DNA of 64,000 nt from an uncultured Collinsella sp. (GTDB taxonomy: Bacteria; Actinomycetota; Coriobacteriia; Coriobacteriales; Coriobacteriaceae). The notes beneath the pieces are model-generated. The model worked only from the letters and a program-made list of their open reading frames with translations. It was not told the DNA's origin and did not search any database. Shown here piece by piece: positions 53,458 to 62,498 of this stretch. The translations under genes and the position numbers were made by a program. The first letter of the stretch is position 1, and each line of letters starts with the position of its first letter. The stretch lies in contig CATYLC010000011.1 of the NCBI GenBank assembly GCA_958408685.1, positions 1 to 64,000 of the forward strand. The letters are read 5' to 3'.

Positions 53458-53580
53458 CTAAGTGAGTAGACTTTTTTGCAATAACCAAGCACAACCCGCA
53501 CAACGAAAACTAAAACCGCAGGTAGAGCTCTTGCGCAAAAGCAATGTGCTCGCGATATCGCAAAAAGTCTACTCACTTAG
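53458..53580. repeat. 123-bp inverted-repeat element, copy 1
   Basis: The left end CTAAGTGAGTAGACTTTTT and the right end, its exact reverse complement, bound an AT-richer interior containing CCGCAGGTAGA. It sits in the 310-base gap between trmB and the Ski2-like helicase. The rest of that gap has no recognised feature. A second copy of equal length lies at 63191-63313. The ends carry TAA, TGA and TAG in the three frames reading inward. Confidence 0.9.
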
Positions 53581-53701
53581 CTGGCAACTGTACCAAACGG
53601 CTGAGCTGAACGCCCATTTCCTGCATTTTCTCGCGCGCTGGCACCTCGCGCCGACGCTACGCCATAATAGTTGGCGGACAATCACGAGAGAAAGCAAACA
53701 C

Positions 53702-56383
53702 ATGGCACAGACCACGACAGATACCGCCGCCAGCACCGTCTCCGGCGCCGGCGCCGCCAGCTCGTTCTCGGGCGGCACGGGAACCGAAGCCGAATTCGGC
53801 TCGCTCGGCGCGCTCTCCCCTACCTGGTGGGAGCCCGAGGACGGCAGCGAGCCCGAACCGTGGCTTACGCCCGACCAGGCCTTCGAGCGCTTCTTTGAAT
53901 GGACGAGCGACCGCGGCATTGAGCTGTGGGATCACCAAGAAGAGGCCCTCATGGACCTGGCCGCCGGCGATCACGTCATTTTGGGCACGCCGACCGGATC
54001 GGGCAAGTCGCTCGTCGCGCTGGGCATGCTCTTTATGGGTATGGCGCAGGGCAAACGCTGTTATTACACGGCTCCTATCAAGGCTCTGGTCAGCGAGAAG
54101 TTTTTCGACCTGGTACAGGTGCTCGGCCGCGATAACGTGGGCATGATCACCGGCGACACGCATATCAACACCAAGGCGCCCGTCATCTGCTGCACGGCAG
54201 AGATCCTTGCCAACGACGCACTGCGCGAGGGCGAAGATGCCGACGTGGGCTGCGTAGCCATGGACGAGTTCCACTACTTTGCCGACCCCGGCCGCGGTTG
54301 GGCCTGGCAGGTGCCGCTGCTCACCCTGCCCCACACGCAATTCATGCTCATGAGCGCCACGCTCGGCGATGTCACTGCCATCGCCGCCTCACTCGAGGAG
54401 CACACCGGCGCTGCTTGCGACTTGGTTGTCGACGCCCCGCGTCCTGTTCCGCTGAGCTACGACTATGTGACGACCTCCCTCGAGGGCACGGTCGAGCTCG
54501 CCATGCGCCGCGGCGAGGCCCCGCTCTATATCGTGCACTTTAGCCAGGATGCCGCCCTTGCGACGGCGCAGTCGCTCGCCAATTTTGGCATCGCCAGCAA
54601 GGAGCAGCGTGAGGCCATCAAGGAAGCGGCAAAGGGAACGAGCTTCTCCACGGCCTTTGGCAAGATCCTCAAGCGCTTGCTCGGCTGCGGCGTCGGCGTG
54701 CACCATGCTGGCATGTTGCCGCGCTATCGTCTGCTGGTCGAGCGCTTGGCGCAGCAGGGCCTACTGCCCGTCATTTGCGGCACCGACACACTCGGCGTCG
54801 GCATCAACGTGCCCATCCATACCGTGGTGCTCACCGCGCTCACCAAGTTTGACGGCTACAAAATGCGTCGCCTGCGCGCCCGCGAGTTCCATCAGATCGC
54901 CGGTCGCGCCGGTCGCTCTGGCTTTGATACCGAGGGCATGGTCATCGCCGAGGCCCCGGAGCACGAGATCGAGAACGCCAAGCTCATGGCCAAGGCGGGC
55001 GATGACCCCAAGAAGCTCCGCAAGATCAAAAAGAAGAAGGCCCCCGAGGGCTTTGTCACCTGGAACAAGCAGACCTTTGAGCGCCTGATCGAGACGCAGC
55101 CCGAAACGCTCAAGCCACGCCTTCGCATCACACACTCCATGGTGATTAGCGTGGTCGAGCAGGGCGGCGACGCTCGCGCCCGCGTGCACGACCTCATCGA
55201 GACGAGCTTGCAGGCCCCCGAGGAAAAGGCCAAGCTCGAGGTTCGCGCCGACGAGATCTTCGCAACGCTCATCGACTCCGGCATCGTCGTGCGCACCGAG
55301 GTGCCGCCCGCACCCGACGCTCCGGCTGACGCCGCGCCGGACATCGACTACGCGCTGACGGTCGACCTGCCCGAGGACTTTGCCCTCGATCAGCCGCTCT
55401 CACCGTTCTTGCTTGCCGCGTTGGAGCTGCTCGACCCCGAGAGTGAGACCTATACCATGGATCTGATCTCGATGGTCGAGGCTACGCTCGAGGATCCCAA
55501 GCAGGTGCTGCGCGCACAGGAGCGCGCAGCACGTGATCGTGCTATGGCCGAGATGAAGGCCGACGGCGTCGACTATGAGGAGCGTCTGGAGCGCATTCAG
55601 GACGTCACCTACGAAAAGCCGCTCGAGGATTTGCTCGATGCCGCCTTTGACAAGTACTGCCAGGAAGTGCCTTGGGCAAACGACTACCAGCTCTCTCCCA
55701 AGAGTGTCCTGCGCGATATGCTGGAAAGCGCGAGCGATTTTAAGGGTTACATTCAAAAGCTCGGCATCGCCCGCTCCGAGGGCATTTTACTGCGCTACCT
55801 GGCAGAGGCCTACCGTTCACTCGACCGTACCGTGCCCATCGAGAAGCGCGACGAGCGCCTGCGCGACATTATCTCGTGGCTGGGCTTTGTGGTGCGCTCG
55901 GTGGACTCGAGCCTGGTGGACGAGTGGGAAAACGCCGGCAACCCGGCAGCCCTCGATGCTGCGCCGCCGCAGGGCATCGACGAGGTCGTGGCGGACCGCC
56001 GCGGCTGCACGCTGTTGGTGCGCAACGCACTCTTCCGCCGCGTGACCCTTGCCGCCCGCGAGCACGTTCGCGACTTGGGCGAGCTCGACGACGACTGGGG
56101 CATGAGCGATATCCGCTGGCAAAAAGCACTCGACGCTTACCACGAGCAGCACGAGGAAATCCTCACCGACGGAGATGCCCGCAGCGCCGCGATGTTTTCC
56201 ATCGACGAATCCGACGAGAAGACCGCGCACGTGTGGCACGTGCACCAGATTTTTGCCGACGAGGATGGCGACCACGACTTTGGCATCATGGGCGATGTCG
56301 ACCTGGATGCCACGCAAGACGGCGGCGAGGTCATCTTCAAAAACTACCGCGTCGGCTTTATCGAGGACCTGCTCGAGGACTAG
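53702..56383 (+). CDS. Ski2-like DEAD/DEAH box helicase (DUF3516 type)
   Basis: The 893-residue protein has TPTGSGKS (96-103), the box MDEFHYFADPGRG, LMSATLGD, CGTDTLGVGINVPIHTVVL, and QIAGRAGRSGFD. This is the Ski2/Mtr4-like pattern, probably RNA-directed. The long C-terminal part (from about 500) fits the DUF3516 region found in actinobacterial homologues. The first 50 residues are low-complexity. It has no nuclease domain. Its ATG at 53702 has only a modest AGAGAAAG site. A bidirectional terminator follows. Confidence 0.88.
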   Translation: MAQTTTDTAASTVSGAGAASSFSGGTGTEAEFGSLGALSPTWWEPEDGSEPEPWLTPDQAFERFFEWTSDRGIELWDHQEEALMDLAAGDHVILGTPTGSGKSLVALGMLFMGMAQGKRCYYTAPIKALVSEKFFDLVQVLGRDNVGMITGDTHINTKAPVICCTAEILANDALREGEDADVGCVAMDEFHYFADPGRGWAWQVPLLTLPHTQFMLMSATLGDVTAIAASLEEHTGAACDLVVDAPRPVPLSYDYVTTSLEGTVELAMRRGEAPLYIVHFSQDAALATAQSLANFGIASKEQREAIKEAAKGTSFSTAFGKILKRLLGCGVGVHHAGMLPRYRLLVERLAQQGLLPVICGTDTLGVGINVPIHTVVLTALTKFDGYKMRRLRAREFHQIAGRAGRSGFDTEGMVIAEAPEHEIENAKLMAKAGDDPKKLRKIKKKKAPEGFVTWNKQTFERLIETQPETLKPRLRITHSMVISVVEQGGDARARVHDLIETSLQAPEEKAKLEVRADEIFATLIDSGIVVRTEVPPAPDAPADAAPDIDYALTVDLPEDFALDQPLSPFLLAALELLDPESETYTMDLISMVEATLEDPKQVLRAQERAARDRAMAEMKADGVDYEERLERIQDVTYEKPLEDLLDAAFDKYCQEVPWANDYQLSPKSVLRDMLESASDFKGYIQKLGIARSEGILLRYLAEAYRSLDRTVPIEKRDERLRDIISWLGFVVRSVDSSLVDEWENAGNPAALDAAPPQGIDEVVADRRGCTLLVRNALFRRVTLAAREHVRDLGELDDDWGMSDIRWQKALDAYHEQHEEILTDGDARSAAMFSIDESDEKTAHVWHVHQIFADEDGDHDFGIMGDVDLDATQDGGEVIFKNYRVGFIEDLLED

Positions 56384-56406
56384 CCGGGCACAATGGAACG
56401 AAACGA

Positions 56407-56445
56407 AGCGGGGCCGCTGGCAACATCGCCAGCGGCCCCGCTTTT
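56407..56445. terminator. Terminator between the Ski2-like helicase and DUF2130 gene
   Basis: Perfect 15-bp arms AGCGGGGCCGCTGGC/GCCAGCGGCCCCGCT are followed by TTTT on the plus strand. It lies between convergent genes and may serve both. Confidence 0.9.
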
Positions 56446-56462
56446 GCACTATATGCTATGCC

Positions 56463-58220
56463 TTACTCGGCATCCTCGACCTCATACGAATCTGCCTCGG
56501 CTGGCTCATCGTTTGTCTCTGTCGCAGTCCCACGTGCCTCGTCAAACGCCGCCTTCATGGTCTTGTTGCCCCACGTGAGCTTGCGAATGGTAAGCTCATC
56601 GGCCTTGTTGTGGGCCAGACGCAGATTCTCGGTACTGCGACGCAGATCATCCTTGGTCTTCTCGAGCTGCTTAATGGCAGCATCAATCTCCTTGATTGCC
56701 GACTCGAACTGCTTGCTCGCCAAGTTGTAGTTGCGCGAGAAGCCGTCCTTGAACTTCTCCATCTTGGCTTCGAAGTTCGTGACGTCGATATTCTGCTGCT
56801 TGTACTCCGCTAGCTCCTGCTTATAGCGCAGCGAACCCATGGCGGCGTTGCGCAGCAGCGTAATCATGGGAATGAAAAACTGTGGGCGAATCACGTACAT
56901 TTTCTCATAGCGGTAACTCACGTCGACGATACCCGCGTTATAGAGCTCGCTCTCGGGCTCCAGCAACGTGCAGAGCACCGCGTACTCACAGCCTTTCTGG
57001 CGACGATCGTGATCGAGTTTCTTAAAGAAGTCCTCGTTTTTATGCTTGGTCGCAGTCTCGTCGTTCTCGTTTTTCATCTCGAACATAATCGAAATGACCT
57101 CGTTGCCGCTCGCGTCGCACTCGCAGAAAATGAAGTCGCCCTTGGTGCCCTCGGACGCATCGTTGTCCTTCTCGAAGTACGCGTTAGGAAACGCCGTCAT
57201 GCGCAGACGGTTAAACTCGGTCTCGCAGTGCTGCTCGAGCGACTCGCCCACCATCTTGGTGGACAGGCGAACCTTCATGTCCTTAAGGCGCTCGATCTCT
57301 TCATCCTTGTAGCGAATCAGGTCATCGCTCGCGCGCTTGGCCTGCGCGAGCTCGAGCTCGTGTGCCGCCTTGGCCTGTTCCTCGCGAGAATCGCGCACCG
57401 CCAGCTCGCTCGTCAGCTTGGCACGTGCCTCATCGCGCTCTCGCTCCGCCGCGGCGACCGCCTCTGACAGGTTCATTTTTGCCATCAGTTCCTGCTCGCG
57501 CAGCTGGGCACGCAGACCCTCGGCCTCTTGCTCAGACTGAGCCCTTGCGGCGGAAAACTTCTCTTGTACCTTCGCGCGATAGTCAGCAAGCGCGCGCTCG
57601 GCCTCGCTGCGAGCGGCATCGAGCTCGCGCTGCGACTCGGCCGCAGCAGCAGCAAGCGCCATCTCCTGGGCCTTGTCCGCCGCGGCAAGTCTGGCCTGCA
57701 GCTCGGCAATCTGAGCATCACGTGCAGCTAAATCGTTTTGAGCAGCGTTGCGCGCCGCCGACTCGGCAAGCTTTACTTCGTCATCTTTGCGCCCAAGCTG
57801 CGCACGCAGGCTATCAATCTCACGCTGGAGTTCGGCATTTTCCTTTTGAGCATTGGCTCGCGCCTCTACCGCCGCGCGCTGGCTTGCACTCTCGCGCTCT
57901 GCGGCAGCGCCCTCGAGCTTAGCGCGCAGCTCGGCAAGCTCAGCATCGCGCTTGGCAACCTCTTGCGCCAGCTGCTGAACCGCAGCGTTCTTCTGCTCAA
58001 CGAGCTGAGCGTTGCGCTGAGACTCTGCCTCCTGCAAAGCAGCCGTCGAACGCGAGCGCTCAAGCTCCAGCGCCTGCTCGCCCTCGCGCTGGACTGCCTT
58101 CACACGCTCATCCAGGTCGCGCGAAAACTCGGCATCACGCACTTGCTTGACAATATCCGCATAGCCAGACGCATCGACCTTAAAGACTTCGCCACAATGC
58201 GGGCACCTGATCTCATTCAT
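56463..58220 (-). CDS. DUF2130 protein with zinc ribbon and coiled coil
   Basis: The 585-residue protein begins with a half zinc-ribbon CPHCG, followed by a very long Ala/Glu/Arg-rich coiled coil (about residues 25-320). The C-terminal DUF2130 domain includes MVGESLEQHCETEFNRLR, KGDFIFCECDASGNEVISIMFEMKNENDETATKHKNEDFFKKLDHDRRQKGCEYAVLCTLL, which looks like a restriction-endonuclease-fold core (D...E.K). Family members are of unknown function. Nuclease activity is an inference from this pattern. It is a single-gene unit. Confidence 0.82.
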   Translation of the reverse strand: MNEIRCPHCGEVFKVDASGYADIVKQVRDAEFSRDLDERVKAVQREGEQALELERSRSTAALQEAESQRNAQLVEQKNAAVQQLAQEVAKRDAELAELRAKLEGAAAERESASQRAAVEARANAQKENAELQREIDSLRAQLGRKDDEVKLAESAARNAAQNDLAARDAQIAELQARLAAADKAQEMALAAAAAESQRELDAARSEAERALADYRAKVQEKFSAARAQSEQEAEGLRAQLREQELMAKMNLSEAVAAAERERDEARAKLTSELAVRDSREEQAKAAHELELAQAKRASDDLIRYKDEEIERLKDMKVRLSTKMVGESLEQHCETEFNRLRMTAFPNAYFEKDNDASEGTKGDFIFCECDASGNEVISIMFEMKNENDETATKHKNEDFFKKLDHDRRQKGCEYAVLCTLLEPESELYNAGIVDVSYRYEKMYVIRPQFFIPMITLLRNAAMGSLRYKQELAEYKQQNIDVTNFEAKMEKFKDGFSRNYNLASKQFESAIKEIDAAIKQLEKTKDDLRRSTENLRLAHNKADELTIRKLTWGNKTMKAAFDEARGTATETNDEPAEADSYEVEDAE

Positions 58221-58278
58221 AGCAGCTCCTCGATGGACGCAAATTTCAACCGCCTACACTCTACCGCGCCGCACGGAC

Positions 58279-58313
58279 AAAAAAGGCGCCGCCGCCATAA
58301 TGGCGACGGCGCC
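58279..58313 (-). terminator. Terminator of the phosphoesterase gene
   Basis: On the minus strand GGCGCCGTCGCCA/TGGCGGCGGCGCC (one mismatch) is followed by TTTTTT. It lies about 60 bases after the phosphoesterase stop. Confidence 0.8.
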
Positions 58314-58314
58314 A

Positions 58315-58368
58315 GAACCACCACAAAGGCGCACTGTGTCCCCTTTGTGGTGGTTTGTGTGGTGGTTC
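58315..58368. repeat. Nested inverted repeat beside the terminator
   Basis: AACCACCACAAAGG pairs with CCTTTGTGGTGGTT (58317-58356), and a second GTGGTGGTTC at 58359-58368 can compete for the same left arm. Alternative pairing may affect readthrough. No coding content is seen. Confidence 0.5.
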
Positions 58369-58373
58369 GAGCA

Positions 58374-58919
58374 TTACAGTCCAAAGAAGCCCAGGATTTG
58401 ATCCCGACTTACGGGCTTGTACTTGTTGGCATCGAGACCGACATCGTAGCGAAAGATAGGGCGTTCGCGGTCGCGGTTGCGCACGTTGGTGCGGTCTCCT
58501 CTGCTGTGGATATGCCCGTGTAGCATGATGGCGCCACGCGCCTTACCATTCCAGCTGAGCATGGGGTAATGGCTCATCACCAGACGATGGCCCTTGGCAT
58601 AGCCGGGAGCAATCTCCAGGTAATCGCGCACGTCTTCCCAAATCTGCGGGGCGTCGGGAACTTCCCAGTCGCCGTCATGGTTACCGCGGATGAGCGTCAC
58701 ATTCTTGCATTCGATACGCTCGCGCAGGCGCGCCGCCTCCGCCAGGGGCAAACGATAGGTAAAGTCTCCCAAGATATAGAGGCGGTCGTCCACAGCCACG
58801 CACTCATTGATGGCATCGATGACCCTGCGGTTCATCTCCTCGACCGAATCAAACGGCCGATCCATGTCGTGCAAGATATTCGTATCGCCCAGGTGCAGGT
58901 CGGCGGTAAACCACATCAT
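58374..58919 (-). CDS. Calcineurin-like metallophosphoesterase
   Basis: The protein of about 181 residues shows all five metal motifs: FTADLHLGD, ILGDFT, IRGNHDG, MSHYPML and LHGHIHSR. It resembles small phosphoesterases often annotated as phage-like or YfcE-type. The natural substrate is unknown. I chose the ATG at 58919, since GAGGAC lies eight bases before it; an ATG at 58934 would make the protein five residues longer. Confidence 0.85.
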   Translation of the reverse strand: MMWFTADLHLGDTNILHDMDRPFDSVEEMNRRVIDAINECVAVDDRLYILGDFTYRLPLAEAARLRERIECKNVTLIRGNHDGDWEVPDAPQIWEDVRDYLEIAPGYAKGHRLVMSHYPMLSWNGKARGAIMLHGHIHSRGDRTNVRNRDRERPIFRYDVGLDANKYKPVSRDQILGFFGL

Positions 58920-58985
58920 CGTCTGTGTCCTCATTTCGCAACGCGTCTAACACGTGCCTAGTATACAGACGCTCTGGCGCGTCGG

Positions 58986-59165
58986 TTAGCCAAAGAGCCC
59001 GCCGAACAGACCTCGACGGCGTTTGTCTTGCTTTTTCGAAGCGTCACCCTGAGTTTTCTTGCCCTGCCGTTTCCTACGATCCTGCTCCAACTCATCGTCA
59101 TCGAGTAGCAGATCCCACTCAAACGAATCGTCTGTCAGATTGAATAGGTCGTCGTCATCAAACAT
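58986..59165 (-). CDS. 59-residue bipolar charged protein
   Basis: This short gene has a GGGAGG ribosome-binding site seven to eight bases before its ATG. The product starts MFDDDDLFNLTDDSFEWDLLLDDDELEQD, which is strongly acidic, and ends with a basic Lys/Arg-rich half and GLFGGLFG. It has no membrane helix. It lies between the HIRAN protein gene and the phosphoesterase gene, on the same strand with short gaps. The split charge suggests a binding or adaptor role, which is speculative. Confidence 0.7.
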   Translation of the reverse strand: MFDDDDLFNLTDDSFEWDLLLDDDELEQDRRKRQGKKTQGDASKKQDKRRRGLFGGLFG

Positions 59166-59183
59166 GGCCGCCTCCCTTGCCGA

Positions 59184-59510
59184 CTAACGAGCATCCACCA
59201 CATAGAGGCCAACGCGCACCTGGTGCCACGGGCTGCGCTCGGGAGCAACCTGTTGCACGCGAGCCTCAAATACGTCCTCGTGGCCGTAATACATCATCAA
59301 GGACAGTGGGCCGACCTCGTTTCCCGGAACATAGCCAAGCTTGGTGTTGCCGTAATAAATCGCAACCGCCTCAGGGTCATGGGGATTATCGCGCTCGGCA
59401 CACAGCGTCAGCTTATCGCCCGCTTTAAGATCGCCCAAGACCAAGGCGCCATCGGCATACTGAAATCCTGCAATGTGAAATGACAGAAGAACACGCGAAG
59501 GCTCGTACAT
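59184..59510 (-). CDS. HIRAN domain protein
   Basis: The 108-residue protein matches the HIRAN pattern: LLSFHIAGFQYADGALVLGDLKAGDKLTLCAERDNPHDPEAVAIYYGNTKLGYVPG. HIRAN domains bind 3' DNA ends or modified DNA in helicases such as HLTF. Here the domain stands alone. A role in recognising damaged DNA or stalled forks is possible. It precedes the 59-residue gene on the same strand. Confidence 0.85.
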   Translation of the reverse strand: MYEPSRVLLSFHIAGFQYADGALVLGDLKAGDKLTLCAERDNPHDPEAVAIYYGNTKLGYVPGNEVGPLSLMMYYGHEDVFEARVQQVAPERSPWHQVRVGLYVVDAR

Positions 59511-59633
59511 AGCAGCTCCTCTAACAACCGGATAAATCGGCGCTTAACCGTACTGAGAAGCTTACGGGCCCGTGCGGACACGAATTCGCCCCACCCGCGC
59601 CTTTTCGACCGTTTGTCGCTACACCATCTGATT

Positions 59634-61013
59634 CTAATGCACAAACATGCGCACGAACTTGTGCTTCCAGCTTGCGTAAGGAGCATAGCGGAATGGCACG
59701 TCCAGCCACGTTGCCTTGTTCACGATGCTCTTCTTGTGGCTAAACGTATCGAAGCTCTCGCGTCCATGGTACTGCCCCATACCGCTCGCGCCCATGCCGC
59801 CAAAGCCCATATGGCTCGTAGCCAAGTGCATGATCGTGTCGTTGACACAGCCACCGCCAAAGGGCACGTAACGCACGAAGCGCTGCTGAACTGCGCGATC
59901 CTGACTAAAGATATACAGGGCCAGCGGCGTCGGACGATCCGTAATAAACGCTTCGGCCTCGTCTAGGCTCTCAAACGTCAGCACCGGCAAGATGGGACCG
60001 AAGATCTCCTCCTGCATCACGGCGTCATCGGGGGTCACGCCGTCCAAAATCGTCGGCTCAATCTTGAGCGATGACTCGCGCGCCGTGCCTCCCAGCACGA
60101 CCTTATCGGGATCGATCAGCCCGCGCACGCGCGCAAAATGCTTAGCATTGACGATATGCCCGCAATCCTCGTTATCGAGCGGATGCTCGCCAAACATACG
60201 GCGGACCTCTTCCTTGATGAGGCCCAGCAGCTCGTCGTGCACGCGCGTATCGACCAGCAGGTAGTCGGGCGCCACGCAGGTCTGCCCCACGTTGAGCCAT
60301 TTGCCAAAGGCGATACGCCGTGCCGCGACCTTCAAATTTGCCGTCGCATCCACGATGCAGGGGCTCTTTCCGCCCAGCTCAAGCGTCACGGGCGTAAGGT
60401 TTTTACTTGCGCGCTCCATGACGAGTTTGCCGACCGGAACGCTACCGGTAAAGAAGATCTTGTCCCAGCACTCATCGAGCAGCGCTTCGTTTTCGGCGCG
60501 CCCGCCCTCGACAACCGTCACCAGGCACGGATCAAATGCCTCTTCACAGATTTGCTTGAGCACCGCGCTCGATGCCGGAGCATAGGCACTCGGCTTGATG
60601 ACCACGGTATTGCCCGCGGCAAGGGCGCCGGCGAGCGGCTCGAGTGTTAGCAAAAACGGGTAGTTCCACGGAGCCATGATGAGCGTGACGCCATAGGGCA
60701 CGGCTTGCGTTTTGCACACGCTCACGGCGTTAGCGAGATCGCACGGACGCAGGCGCGGACGACTCCATCGAGCCACGTGAGCGATCTGATGTCGAATCTC
60801 GGAAAGCGACGTACCAATCTCGCACATATAGGCCTCGTCATGCGACTTCCCCAAATCGGTCTTGAGCGCATGGGCGATATCGGCCTCGTGGGCCCGCACC
60901 GCATCGCGTAAACTCACGAGCGCGCGACGTCGAGCATCGACATCAAACGTGGCGTGCGTCTTAAAGTAGGCGCGCTGATCGCCGACGATGCGCGCAATTT
61001 CCTCGGTGTTCAT
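59634..61013 (-). CDS. Aldehyde dehydrogenase (class 3 type)
   Basis: The 459-residue enzyme oxidises aldehydes to acids with NAD(P)+. It has IMAPWNYPF, NTVVIKPSAYAP, the catalytic base Glu212 in LELGGKSP and nucleophile Cys246 in GQTCVAPDY, and ends with a hydrophobic tail-like FVRMFVH. The lack of the 5'-extended N terminus fits class 3 (fatty aldehyde/benzaldehyde) enzymes. It is eight bases downstream of an iron-dependent alcohol dehydrogenase, so the pair could run alcohol to aldehyde to acid, or the reverse. Confidence 0.92.
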   Translation of the reverse strand: MNTEEIARIVGDQRAYFKTHATFDVDARRRALVSLRDAVRAHEADIAHALKTDLGKSHDEAYMCEIGTSLSEIRHQIAHVARWSRPRLRPCDLANAVSVCKTQAVPYGVTLIMAPWNYPFLLTLEPLAGALAAGNTVVIKPSAYAPASSAVLKQICEEAFDPCLVTVVEGGRAENEALLDECWDKIFFTGSVPVGKLVMERASKNLTPVTLELGGKSPCIVDATANLKVAARRIAFGKWLNVGQTCVAPDYLLVDTRVHDELLGLIKEEVRRMFGEHPLDNEDCGHIVNAKHFARVRGLIDPDKVVLGGTARESSLKIEPTILDGVTPDDAVMQEEIFGPILPVLTFESLDEAEAFITDRPTPLALYIFSQDRAVQQRFVRYVPFGGGCVNDTIMHLATSHMGFGGMGASGMGQYHGRESFDTFSHKKSIVNKATWLDVPFRYAPYASWKHKFVRMFVH

Positions 61014-61021
61014 GGACCCTC

Positions 61022-62242
61022 CTAGTTCTCGTCCTCAAACATACCACCCGCGACGACCTCGTACATATGCTCGAGCTCCAATCGGGCCATCAAAAGCGGA
61101 ACGGGGTACAGCGGATTGGCCTCGGCATCGGCATGTGCCGCCATCTGCGGAATGTCGGAGCGGCGAATGCCCGCCACATATTTGGGAATGTCCAAGGCGG
61201 CGTTCATTCGATCGACCCAATCGATAAAGACCTCGGCCGCCAGGCTGTCCTGCGCGGTCACCGGCGCGATGCCGGCCATGCGGGCGAGATCGGCGAGCTT
61301 AGGAGCAGCAGCTTCGCCATAGGCGCGAAGCATATGCGGCAGGATGATAGCGTTGGCCAAGCCGTGCGGAATCCCGTAACGCCCGCCCAGGCTGTGTGCG
61401 ATGGCATGAACGTATCCAACATAGGAGCGCGTAAAGGCAACACCCGCCTTATACGCCGCCGAAAGCATATTCCGACGCGCACGCATGTCGTCGCCATGTT
61501 CATAGGCCTCGAGCAAATTGTCGTGGATGAGCTGCACCGCCTGTCGCGCCATCTTGCGCGTATAGGGCGTAGTACTTCGCCCGATAAACGCCTCGACGGC
61601 ATGCGTCAGGGCGTCCATGCCCGTCTGCCCCGTAATGGAGGCGGGCAGACCGCGCGTAAACTCGGGGTCGTGCACCGCAAAGCGCGGGATAAGCACAAAG
61701 TCGTTAATGGGGTACTTGTAGTGCGTCTCGTCATCGGTAATTACCGCCGCAAGCGTGACCTCGCTTCCCGTGCCTGCCGTGGTGGGAACGGCGATGAGCA
61801 GCGGCAGACGACGATGAATCCGCAGCAGCCCGCGCATCTTGTTGATGGGCTTGTTTGGCTGCGCGATACGTGCTCCCACGCCCTTGGCACAGTCCATGGC
61901 CGAGCCACCGCCAAAGCCGATAATGGCCTGGCAGGCGCGCTCTCGATACAGGGACGCCGCTTCTTCCACGTTTGAGACCGTGGGGTTCGCACGCGTTTCG
62001 GCATAGACCGTAACGCCAATCCCCTGAGCCGTAAGCGCACGCTCGAGTGATGCCGTGAGCCCCAAACGTGCAATACCAGGGTCTGTCACGATAAGGACCT
62101 TCTGGATCGAGCGCTTTTGAAGCACCGCGGGCACATCCTCAGCATGCTCCAGAATGCGTGGCTCGGTATAGGGCAGCACCGGCAATGCGATGCGAAAAAC
62201 CGTTTGATACGTTCGGCACCAGGCGCGGCGGGCTAGATGCAT
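61022..62242 (-). CDS. Iron-containing alcohol dehydrogenase
   Basis: The 406-residue group III dehydrogenase has the nucleotide motif GFGGGSAMDCAKG, PTTAGTGSEVT, and metal ligands in GMDALTHAVEAF, HAIAHSLGG and GIPHGLANA. Substrate can be butanol, propanediol, lactaldehyde or others. GAGGGAG lies upstream of the ATG. It leads the aldehyde dehydrogenase gene. A palindrome and a related site flank its promoter region, so it is probably repressed by a local regulator. Confidence 0.92.
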   Translation of the reverse strand: MHLARRAWCRTYQTVFRIALPVLPYTEPRILEHAEDVPAVLQKRSIQKVLIVTDPGIARLGLTASLERALTAQGIGVTVYAETRANPTVSNVEEAASLYRERACQAIIGFGGGSAMDCAKGVGARIAQPNKPINKMRGLLRIHRRLPLLIAVPTTAGTGSEVTLAAVITDDETHYKYPINDFVLIPRFAVHDPEFTRGLPASITGQTGMDALTHAVEAFIGRSTTPYTRKMARQAVQLIHDNLLEAYEHGDDMRARRNMLSAAYKAGVAFTRSYVGYVHAIAHSLGGRYGIPHGLANAIILPHMLRAYGEAAAPKLADLARMAGIAPVTAQDSLAAEVFIDWVDRMNAALDIPKYVAGIRRSDIPQMAAHADAEANPLYPVPLLMARLELEHMYEVVAGGMFEDEN

Positions 62243-62260
62243 AAAGGAAACTCCCTCATT

Positions 62261-62340
62261 TGTTGATTGGTCAACATTTGCTCGACCGATTGTACTCAGC
62301 GGCGGTCAAAGACGGCCTGCCAATCGTTAATCAATCAACA
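62261..62340 (-). promoter_or_regulatory. Operator-like sites before the alcohol dehydrogenase
   Basis: TGTTGATTGGTCAACA (62261-62276) is a perfect palindrome with 6-bp arms. A related sequence GTTAATCAATCAACA lies at 62326-62340. They flank the region where the promoter must be and resemble paired TetR- or MarR-type operators. No regulator gene is adjacent. Confidence 0.5.
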
Positions 62341-62498
62341 TCTTCATATCTCAAAATTGTTTTATTAAAAATCATTCCTAATAGGCTTCACATTTGGTTG
62401 CATTTATGGATAATAGAACCCGTCAAGACGCACGTCCGGAGAGGGCCCTTACGGGACCGGACGAGCGCGCCATCGCCATCGATCGAAAGGATCGAATC

